DNA from: G963668185 sp965237445
GTDB lineage: Bacteria > Chloroflexota > Dehalococcoidia > Lucifugimonadales > G963668185
Direction: 5' to 3'
NCBI GenBank assembly: GCA_965237445.1
Contig: OZ250142.1
Location: 1,922,001 to 1,986,000 of the forward strand
DNA: 64,000 bases
In this document: piece by piece, positions 58,220-64,000 of the stretch
Layout of the letters: the number at the start of each line of letters is the position of its first letter
How positions within the stretch are numbered: the stretch's first letter is position 1
Notes under the pieces: generated by a model
What the model was told of the DNA's origin: nothing
Databases searched by the model: none
The model's input: the letters and a program-made list of their open reading frames with translations, nothing else
Program-made: the position numbers and the translations under genes

Positions 58220-58480
58220 CTTTTTTCGGAGCACGTCCTGGAGCATCTGCTTGTCCAGGCTCAGGTCCGCCACCAGCTGCTTGAGCTTGCGGTTCTCCTC
58301 CTCCAGGACCTTCAGCCTCCTCACCTCGGCCACACCCATGCCGACGTACGTCTTCTTCCACCGGTAGAAGGTCTGTTCCGCAACACCCATCTTGCGGCAG
58401 ACTTCCACCACCGGCGTGCCGTTCTCCGCCTGCCGGATCGCGAACGCTATCTGCTCCGGCGTGTACCGGGATCTCTTCAT
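58214..58480 (-). CDS. IS3 transposase OrfA, copy 2
   Basis: 88 residues, differing from the copy at 39.5 kb at only two positions (FAIRQ for FALRQ and WKKTY for WKKRY). The HTH and leucine zipper are complete. Ends in the same A6G frameshift site. Confidence 0.88.
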   Translation of the reverse strand: MKRSRYTPEQIAFAIRQAENGTPVVEVCRKMGVAEQTFYRWKKTYVGMGVAEVRRLKVLEEENRKLKQLVADLSLDKQMLQDVLRKKP

Positions 58481-58614
58481 GGCCTGGTCCTCCTATCATG
58501 TTTCGCACTTCCACAAAACTAACACTACGAGTGGACCAGACTTTGGGGTCAAGACCAGATGTGGCTTGGTGGATTGCTGCGAGAGATCGCGGATGGAGGT
58601 TCGGGTCCGCTTGC

Positions 58615-58639
58615 AATCACCTGAAACGAAACGGAACCG
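58615..58639 (+). repeat. AAACGGAACC site, copy c
   Basis: AATCACCTGAAACGAAACGG-AACCG. Direct partner of the site at 59007-59031; together they flank the small integrase-core-like gene. Confidence 0.65.
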
Positions 58640-58766
58640 TGGAATCTCAGGATGGTGTGCTCTGGCCGCGCTGAAAGGGCTCATTAGCATAGTATTCTTC
58701 ACGGAGGGTCCACGAATACGGCCCCACTAGCTATTGTAGGGGTCTGGTAAGGAAGCGTTACTCAGT

Positions 58767-58973
58767 ATGAAAATGAACAGACCTAGAATCAGTCCTGAAG
58801 CATTTGCGGAAGTGAAGTCTGCGCTTGCAGATTACGTGGCGCTGGTTGAGGCGTCCCCCTTGTCCGCCAATGCTCAGGACACTTACCTACTGCATGCTCG
58901 AAACTTTGTTCGATGGCTAAATTTCGAGTTCCTCCCAGGTGAGCGGGTGTGGCGAAAACAAAGGCGCGGCTAG
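58767..58973 (+). CDS. Small protein resembling the N-terminal (SAM-like) core-binding domain of tyrosine recombinases
   Basis: 68 residues: MKMNRPRISPEAFAEVKSAL, then ADYVALVEASPLSANAQDTYLLHARNFVRWLNFEFLPGE. The pattern (L-xxY-xxxVExSxLSxNxxxTYxxHAxxFVRWL) is that of the SAM-like domain that precedes the catalytic domain in phage/Xer integrases. No catalytic R-H-R-Y part follows; the frame ends after WRKQRRG. It lies between two direct repeats of the AAACGGAACC site. It may be a truncated integrase or a stand-alone site-binding protein. Confidence 0.6.
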   Translation: MKMNRPRISPEAFAEVKSALADYVALVEASPLSANAQDTYLLHARNFVRWLNFEFLPGERVWRKQRRG

Positions 58974-59006
58974 TCCTTCTCTCTAGCACACGCTACGGCT
59001 AGGTAA

Positions 59007-59031
59007 AATCACCTAATACGAAACGGAACCG
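59007..59031 (+). repeat. AAACGGAACC site, copy d
   Basis: AATCACCTAATACGAAACGG-AACCG; 22 of 25 bases match copy c. Confidence 0.65.
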
Positions 59032-59096
59032 CGCGAGACCGCAATCAGGGGCTATGACGGGGTTTGCACGTTCCTCTGTCAAACGCGCCGACCATA

Positions 59097-59116
59097 GGGT
59101 TCCGTTTCGTTTACCC
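59097..59116 (-). repeat. AAACGGAACC site, copy e (inverted)
   Basis: GGGTAAACGAAACGGAACCC on the minus strand, directly ahead of the gene pair at 59.1-60.0 kb. Confidence 0.6.
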
Positions 59117-59320
59117 TCTTCGCCATGCGGTGATTGCGCCAATGAACGCGCCCATCGTCCAACCGAACGTTGTCAACTGCCCGTGGGCGATGCCGACCAC
59201 GACCTGGGAACGGCTCAGGTCGTCGCTAAAGCCCATCCAGATCAGGTAGTAGAGGGCCAACCCGTAGACTAGCCCAATGACACTGCCGATGAAGCTGTAA
59301 AGAATGACTCGCCACCACAT
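59111..59320 (-). CDS. Small two-TM membrane protein
   Basis: 69 residues with two transmembrane segments (VILYSFIGSVIGLVYGLALYYLIW and VVVGIAHGQLTTFGWTMGAFIGAITAW). Stop codon lies inside the repeated site e. Three bases downstream of the lipid-carrier-like gene; probably one transcript. Confidence 0.6.
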   Translation of the reverse strand: MWWRVILYSFIGSVIGLVYGLALYYLIWMGFSDDLSRSQVVVGIAHGQLTTFGWTMGAFIGAITAWRRG

Positions 59321-59323
59321 GTT

Positions 59324-60031
59324 TCACTCCTGAAGGTCGCCTAGCTTGGGGATGCTGTTGGGCTCTCCCCATCCTGAGAACATCTTAGTTGTGACATAGC
59401 GGTTGAATGTGTTCTCGTAAAGGCCCGTTTCTCTGAATTCGGTCCAGGACATCGACTGTAGGAGTCGTCCCTGCCCGTCTATCCAATGCTCAGTACCTCC
59501 GTGAGACAGAAACAAGCCGTGATCCTGAAATGACGTGAAATTGTCGTCGTCGGTCACGACGGAGAAATGCCTGGCTTCTACTCCAGACTGCGTTTTAGAC
59601 ATGCCTAGGTCTTTGAACCCAACGTACTCGTCGCATCCGTCCAGCCAGTATGTCCAAGTCCACTCGACCAGTTCGCCGTCCGCCTTGCGCCACCAAGTGC
59701 CGTCTACGCCAAGCCATTCGTCAATTTCCTGTCCGTCACTGCTGTAAGTGACAGTTTGGGCGTAGTAGTTCTCGCCCGCATACGAGACGATGGACTCCAT
59801 CCTGTCCCACGCCACGCCGGGACCCTCTTTCGTTTCAACTGTTGCGATGTCAATGAACTCGGCCTCTGCCCAATGGTCACACATCGCCATCACCGCCTCT
59901 TCCGCTCTCGCTGCGGCCCTCTCTCCCGTCCAGAACCAAATGCCTAGGCCGATGAGAACGACTGCGACTAGGGACGCGACGACGGCAATGCGGCGACCGG
60001 GCAGGGACGCTTGCAGTCTGGACGTATTCAT
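59324..60031 (-). CDS. Anchored lipid/lipoprotein-carrier-like protein, paralog 3
   Basis: 235 residues. Anchor (IAVVASLVAVVLIGLGIWFW), then AEEAVMAMCDHWAEAEFIDIATVET, a Tyr/Trp-rich beta region (WTWTYWLDGCDEYVGFKDLG) with the second cysteine, HWIDGQGRLLQSMSW and FSGWGEPNSIPKLGD. Same layout as the proteins at 41.2 and 41.9 kb (anchor, two Cys, W(I/L)DG-x-x-RL(I/L)Q, FSGxGExNxI), though more distant. It is followed by a small membrane gene, as in the 41-kb cluster. Confidence 0.62.
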   Translation of the reverse strand: MNTSRLQASLPGRRIAVVASLVAVVLIGLGIWFWTGERAAARAEEAVMAMCDHWAEAEFIDIATVETKEGPGVAWDRMESIVSYAGENYYAQTVTYSSDGQEIDEWLGVDGTWWRKADGELVEWTWTYWLDGCDEYVGFKDLGMSKTQSGVEARHFSVVTDDDNFTSFQDHGLFLSHGGTEHWIDGQGRLLQSMSWTEFRETGLYENTFNRYVTTKMFSGWGEPNSIPKLGDLQE

Positions 60032-60388
60032 AGGCTAGCGCTCCTTTGTCGCGGCGGGAGCTTATCAACTAAGTAGTGGTTACGCCATTTACACGACTCG
60101 TACTGCCACTGGTGATCGGAAGGCACAGTGAAGAGTGCCTAGGCGAGCTCCTCGGCTGTCGCATCAGTGGGAGGCGGATAACGCCTCATAGTTCGCTGGC
60201 CATACACCTAGCAGGCTGGTAGCATCCATAGAAATCAAAAGACCCCGGAGATAAGCCGGAGCCAGTTGACGCAGGTGTTAGGACTCACCAACCAAACAAT
60301 ATGGTGATCCTAACGTCGCCTAGGCCCGCTGGTCAAGAGCGTCGCGCCAATCTGGTTCCATGGCCCATCTCCGGGCAGGAGATGCGTC
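60032..60388. other. Divergent spacer
   Basis: Separates the minus-strand lipid-carrier-like gene from the plus-strand small membrane genes, so promoters for both are expected. No motif recognised. Confidence 0.35.
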
Positions 60389-60547
60389 ATGGAGTACATC
60401 GTATTGCTGGGCTTACTTGCGGTTGTTGTTCTTGCCGCTTTCGCGTTTCTCGGAGCTCCCATTGCTGGCACACGGCTAGGTCAGCCCTTTGGCGGGGGTG
60501 GGAACCGGGCGGAGCGTCGCCAGCAACGTAGACCTAGAAGGCGATAA
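60389..60547 (+). CDS. Small single-TM protein (52 aa)
   Basis: MEYIVLLGLLAVVVLAAFAF then a glycine/arginine-rich tail (GGGGNRAERRQQRRPRRR). AGGAG lies 8 bases before the ATG, which supports real translation. No family recognised. Followed 8 bases later by the next small gene. Confidence 0.55.
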   Translation: MEYIVLLGLLAVVVLAAFAFLGAPIAGTRLGQPFGGGGNRAERRQQRRPRRR

Positions 60548-60555
60548 GGTTTCAG

Positions 60556-60771
60556 GTGTTCGATAGCGGATGGGGCCAGCAGGTCAGGGACCTGATGGGG
60601 GACTCGTGGGCACGAGCGGCTCTGGCCGTCATGGCTGCGATAGGCATATCCGTCGTCGTGAATCTTGGACTGGACGCCTACAGCAAACTAGTCGCCCTAG
60701 GGGTTCGTACGCTCCTCGACGAGGGCAAATCCAAAACTGCCCAGGGCAAAACGAGCCCATTCCGTAGCTAA
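60556..60771 (+). CDS. Small single-TM protein (71 aa)
   Basis: GTG start with AAGG about 7 bases upstream. FDSGWGQQVRDLMGDSWARA, then a TM (LAVMAAIGISVVVNLGLDAY) and a basic tail. No family recogn ised; probably co-transcribed with the 52-residue protein. Confidence 0.5.
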   Translation: MFDSGWGQQVRDLMGDSWARAALAVMAAIGISVVVNLGLDAYSKLVALGVRTLLDEGKSKTAQGKTSPFRS

Positions 60772-60925
60772 CGCATCTTCAAAACGTCTCCAGGGTCGTG
60801 ATCCGGTAGGTTAGTAACTTACTTGGAGCCGGAGTTATGCACTTGCCTCCACCAGGTTCCGTTGCATTGACAGTGCTGTGGGCCACCGACGACAATGCCG
60901 GAGTCCTGAAAGAGGGAACACCTTT

Positions 60926-61040
60926 ATAGTAGTTGACTAGCCGGGGGCTAGGGGCTATCTCGTCTGGCTGCCCGGCACGTTCGTGGCGAGGCATGGCAAG
61001 GTGACGGGTTCCCCGCAGCCCCCGGCTAGCCAACTACTAT
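60926..61040. repeat. Long-stem hairpin (24-bp arms, 67-base loop)
   Basis: 60926-60949 and 61017-61040 are inverted repeats with one mismatch (core GACTAGCCGGGGGCT against AGCCCCCGGCTAGCC). The loop can fold further (for example CACG-TT-CGTG). Total length ~115 bases, close to the tRNA-like hairpins at 38.86-39.10 kb, but without clear T- or D-arms. Confidence 0.6.
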
Positions 61041-61107
61041 GCTGCTTCTACCGCCATTGGCTACTATCTGCCCCTTGTGGATCGCGCACCCGAAGAGATA
61101 TGCACAC

Positions 61108-61142
61108 CCCTCCTCTCATGTTTTGCACTTCCCCAAAACTAA
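61108..61142. repeat. IS3 left-end fragment, outer half
   Basis: CCTCCTCTCATGTTTTGCAC followed by TTCCCCAAAACTAA equals, with few changes, the reverse complement of the IS3 left end at 39.49-39.53 kb. Its continuation is found at 62446-62485, beyond the IS110 element. Confidence 0.75.
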
Positions 61143-61144
61143 CT

Positions 61145-61353
61145 GCGATGATGCACTGGGGCCATCTCAGTCCGGGCCTGACCGGAAAACTAACTGGCTC
61201 AAATGCCCTCGGAGTGATCTGTCGACTCGACCTCGAGATGGCCCACACAACGTCAACAGCTGTGGGAGCAGTGACCTCATAGGAGCCTGGCCAGAATCCC
61301 ATCGCAGTTTTGTCCGCTCACCCAGCTTGCGCACCATCGTTGAGGAGGTGTCA
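61145..61353 (+). ncRNA. Putative bridge RNA region of the IS110 element
   Basis: Four guides in the expected order. LTG AAAACTAACT (61186-61195) equals the left target plus core (61135-61144). RTG CTCGAGATG (61232-61240) is the exact complement of the right target CATCTCGAG (62446-62454). LDG ATAGGAGCCT (61279-61288) equals the element's right end ATAGGAGC (62436-62443) plus core CT. RDG CATCGCAG (61300-61307) is the exact complement of core plus left end CTGCGATG (61143-61150). Stems GGGCCATCTC/GAGATGGCCC and CCCACA/TGTGGG separate a target loop from a donor loop. The right-junction core reads AT instead of CT. Part of the RTG also lies in the closing stem. Confidence 0.75.
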
Positions 61354-62430
61354 ATGATCGGAGTCGTTAGCCACGGGGTAAGTAGCGGTGTCCAAGTGGT
61401 GATCGGGGTCGACACACATCAGGACGAACATGTGGCAGTGGCCATAGACCAGCAGGGTATCCGTCTTGGCGAGCGGCGTCTGCCGGCGACTACCCGCGGT
61501 TACGGGGATCTCGAGCAATAGGCCCGGTGCCTGGGAGAGATCAACGCATTCGGGATCGAAGGCACGGGTTCCTATGGCGCCGGATTAGCCCGGTTCATGA
61601 GTGGACGAGGCTATGCCGTCGTGGAGGTCAACCGACCTGACCGCTCAGTTCGACGTCGGAAGGGGAAGAGCGACCCCACCGATGCTGAGTCGGCAGCGCG
61701 TGCGGTCCTTGCCGGAGTGGCCGACGCGACTCCCAAGTCAGGTGAAGGCGAAGTCGAGATGATCCGCATGCTGAAGAATACAAAGGACTCAGCTGTCAAG
61801 GCACGCACCCAGGCCATCAACCAGGTGAAGGCCATCGTTGTCACGGCTCCTGCTGAGCTTCGCGAAACACTCGATGGTCTCTCTACCACTGCCCTCGTAG
61901 CGCGCTGCAAGAGCTTCCGTCCCGGCCGTCTGGACTGTCCTATCGCTGTGGCCAAGTATGCTCTCCGTTCGCTCGCCTGTAGCTACCATCAGCTCGGCAA
62001 GGAGGTCCGCGATCTAGAGGCCGAGCTCGAACGACTCACCCGGTCGGCAGCACCAGCCCTGGTCAGCATGTTCGGCATAGGAGCCGACACGGCGGCGACC
62101 CTCCTGGTCGTTGCCGGAAGTAATCCTGAACGCCTCCACTCCGAGGCAGCTTTCGCCTCTCTGTGCGGTGTAAGTCCAATACCCGCCTCCTCAGGTAAGA
62201 CCAATCGGCACCGGCTAAACAGGGGAGGCGATCGCCAGGCGATCGCAGCTCTGTACCGCATCGTCCTGGTCAGGCTTCGCTACGATAGCCGTACCATCGC
62301 ATACAAGGACCGGCGCACAGGAGAGGGACTGTCCAAGACTGAGATCATCCGATGCCTCAAACGCTATGTCGCCCGAGAGGTATTCTCGGCCCTCCGCAAC
62401 CGGGTGGAGACAATTCCACTAGCAGCTTGA
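61354..62430 (+). pseudogene. IS110 recombinase/transposase, interrupted by TAG
   Basis: N-terminal RuvC-like DEDD domain: VVIGVDTHQDEHVAVAID, VEVNRPDRSVRRRKGKSDPTDAESAARAV; C-terminal Transposase_20 domain: LVSMFGIGADTAATLLVVAGSNPERL, FASLCGVSPIPASSGKTNRHRLNRGGDRQ (with the serine needed for strand exchange), ALYRIVLVRLRYD. ATG at 61354 preceded by GAGGAGGTG. A single TAG at 61519-61521 falls in GYGDLEQ-ARCLGE, where related proteins usually have Trp; otherwise the frame is intact. A downstream start at 61597 would lose the first catalytic Asp. Confidence 0.88.
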
Positions 62431-62445
62431 AGTCTATAGGAGCAT

Positions 62446-62485
62446 CATCTCGAGTGGACCAGATTTTGGGGTCAAGACCAACCCT
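62446..62485. repeat. IS3 left-end fragment, inner tip
   Basis: CATCTCGAGTGGACCAGATT...GGGGTCAAGACC: the terminal inverted repeat of the IS3 at 39.45 and 58.53 kb without its transposase. With 61108-61142 it forms one IS3 end that was split by IS110. Confidence 0.75.
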
Positions 62486-62701
62486 CTCGGAGTCGAGGCG
62501 CAAAGTATCAGATAGGTTTTACATGTTCCTCGCAACAGCAGGATCAACTGCCTCGTTGGACTAAAATAGCGAGGGGTGCAAGGCTTGGGGGCAGGTCAAC
62601 ACTACCATCAGGCCGTAATCGCACTGACGTCGCCGGCGATCGGAGTTGATCTGACCTCCAAGTGTTGATTGGATGTCAAATCGCCTTGAATTCACGTATT
62701 G

Positions 62702-62761
62702 GAACAAAAATCCCCACCAACAAAAAAAAGCAGCGCCCAAGAATATATTTTTTTATTAAGG
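62702..62761. repeat. AT-rich 60-bp repeat, copy 1
   Basis: Contains CGCCCAAGAATATATTTTTT and two A-runs. Copy 2 is at 63,751-63,812 in the same orientation. Confidence 0.6.
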
Positions 62762-63750
62762 ACTTTTGAGGCACATAGAGTCCCATTGAAGCAACATAAG
62801 GCACCGGTCTGTCGTCCAGCTACCACTGGGCCCAAGCCTTGGTCGAACCTAACGCTCGGCACCCATGTTGAGCCCATCAAGCTCTGTTGACCGACACAGG
62901 CAGGAAGTTATCAGCCGCCGGGGTGAACAATCTCTTCGCCGCCAAGCGATGACCACGTTCCAGTATCCGGCCGGCTCGCGGCATAGAGGAGCCCAGCCGC
63001 GTCCCCCGGAAGACTTTATGGGATGACCCAAGCCCATTAACGCAACTGGCCCAGAAGTCTCAATGGGGCCGTTCCGAGACCGTTATGGTCTTTGGGCTGG
63101 CTGGCTGGATTGCGGGTCTCAGTGGGCATTGTGTCGTCCAACTTCCCGCACAGGAACCGCGACAGACGAAGCGCCAGGCGCGTCGCCGCGATGCTGCCAT
63201 TGAATTGGGGACAGGTTCAAGCGCTGGACAGCCCTTCGGGCGAGTGGTAAAGAGCTTGGGGGCAGGTCACAAGGATGACGACGCCCTCCACACTATGACC
63301 GAGAGGTCTTCGAGCTATGCTGGTCTCGAGCCGATGAGACCTATTCCGCTGAACAGCATGCAACACAGCTCAGGTAAGTTCTCCAGGTGAAGCTACATCT
63401 GTCGCTAGACTAGCTGCGGCTCAACGGACGGATCGAACACAAAACCGACGAGCGCGTAAGACAAATTCGGACATGGAATGACAACCAAGGTCACTCGCGA
63501 CAACGGCAACGTTGACGCTACATTGGACCGGGACGGGATCCGACTTGGCTGCCGGGATTAACTCCGTTACTGCTCCGATCAAGAGTCGGCGAAATTCAAT
63601 ACGGCAAGGAAGGCAGAGGGTACCGTTGCAATCGCAAGTGAGGCCTCAGATCGCCCTCAATGTCGATTTGCCCTAACGCTAACTGCCGCCGGCGAGATTC
63701 TGGCGTTCTTCCGTTGTTAGGTTTCGGAGACACCAAGATTTCAGCCATTC

Positions 63751-63812
63751 GAACAAAAAAAACCAACCCACAAAAAAATTGAACGCCCAAGAATATTCTT
63801 TTTATTATAAGG
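63751..63812. repeat. AT-rich 60-bp repeat, copy 2
   Basis: Contains CGCCCAAGAATATTCTTTTT preceded by the same A-run/CCAAC/A-run pattern as copy 1, and ends in ATAAGG. Just beyond it, on the minus strand, is a degenerate tRNA-like sequence; a similar but poorer one follows copy 1. Confidence 0.6.
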
Positions 63813-64000
63813 TTTTCAGGTATGAAACCGGTGATGACCGGAGACTCGAACCTCCAGGTTGGAGCCTGTGCTGCTTGGTCGCTCTACACTGCCCGACCGA
63901 GTCCCCTGCGCCTCAATTCACCAGGCCCGCTCGACGCGTCATGCGCGGCCATAGTGGTGTACGTCCATGATGGCCACCAACCAGGCCGCTCCACGACATG

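Larger units (their letters stand above)
56300..58553 (-). mobile_element. IS3-family insertion sequence, copy 2, interrupted by IS30
   Basis: Near-identical to the copy at 39.45-40.66 kb. Upper end AGTGGACCAGACTTTGGGGT (from about 58,532), lower end at about 56,300 (TACAAAGATGGGGGCATCTCC on the minus strand). OrfA is intact; orfB carries both a TAG and the IS30 insertion. Confidence 0.85.
61143..62445 (+). mobile_element. IS110-family insertion sequence with readable bridge-RNA guides
   Basis: Placed between the two halves of an IS3 end. Left border CT|GCGATG (core 61143-61144), right border ATAGGAGC|AT (62436-62445). There are no terminal inverted repeats, as is normal for IS110. The 5' non-coding part is about 209 bases and the 3' part only about 13 bases, the layout of the IS110 (not IS1111) group. 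Confidence 0.85.
62486..64000. other. IS debris and degenerate sequence, no supported gene
   Basis: Contains two more IS3-type ends (GCAAGGCTTGGGGGCAGGTC at about 62,580 and GCTTGGGGGCAGGTCA at about 63,250), a duplicated AT-rich 60-mer (listed separately) and, at 63,826-63,905 on the minus strand, a poor tRNA-like stretch. Open frames here are short and without family signatures. Confidence 0.5.

Noticed and set aside
63826..63905. A minus-strand tRNA-Trp-like sequence (GTTCGAGT, CTCCAA loop)
   Set aside because: Stems are incomplete, with a six-base anticodon loop and no 5' acceptor partner; treated as debris.
1..64000. CRISPR array
   Set aside because: No regularly spaced short repeats were found; the repeated segments present are IS ends, protein-domain repeats and the sites described.
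1..64000. TAG reassigned to an amino acid
   Set aside because: cysN and cysD terminate at TAG in the expected place, and the residues replaced by internal TAGs differ from gene to gene.

Overview
GC-rich bacterial DNA with a small housekeeping core embedded in dense mobile and accessory sequence. The organism is not certain. The FeS-type APS reductase operon, the many Calx-beta, Ig-like and Fn3 surface proteins, the paired NarL-type two-component systems and the IS mix would fit an uncultured Chloroflexota lineage (SAR202/Dehalococcoidia-like), but this is inference. Many genes are split by one- or few-base indels, often in homopolymers or low-complexity DNA, so some 'pseudogenes' may be assembly errors.

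Layout. 0-3.3 kb: partial FAD-dependent oxidoreductase, tRNA-Gln, and a two-gene inositol-phosphate unit (cytidylyltransferase plus CDP-alcohol phosphotransferase). 3.6-5.1 kb: complete IS66 element with an 8-bp target duplication. 5.1-9.3 kb: RRM protein, IS256 remnant, and the sulfate assimilation operon cysH-cysD-cysN behind a leader with a terminator/antiterminator design. 9.4-12.7 kb: a possible cyclophane-RiPP precursor, a broken ISNCY element and an IS1182 element. 12.7-28.8 kb (minus strand): a surface or secreted protein locus with two tandem paralogs from a ~2.9-kb duplication, an M28 peptidase with Ig-like repeats, and a giant Calx-beta protein. 29.4-31.4 kb: histidine kinase and response regulator. 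31.5-38.5 kb: accessory island with a Shedu (DUF4263) defence gene, a four-repeat secreted protein and small membrane proteins. 38.8-39.1 kb: two tRNA-like long-stem hairpins. 39.4-46.6 kb: IS3 element, lipoprotein-like paralogs, a decayed Calx-beta protein and a truncated Ig-like protein. 46.6-54.7 kb: IS701, alpha/beta hydrolase, IS5 (IS427-type), RND transporter, and a second kinase/regulator pair. 55-58.6 kb: nested IS3/IS30/IS3. 58.6-64 kb: a short integrase-core-like protein between repeated sites, small membrane proteins, an IS110 element and IS debris.

The most striking observation is in the IS110 element at 61.14-62.45 kb. Its 5' non-coding region holds four short segments, in the order LTG-RTG-LDG-RDG, that match the two flanks of its own insertion site and the two ends of the element. 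This is what a bridge RNA should look like, and the target and donor can be read by eye. Other leads are the tRNA-like long-stem hairpins, the cys leader, the RiPP-like peptide, and a repeated ~20-bp site beside an integrase-core-like mini-protein.
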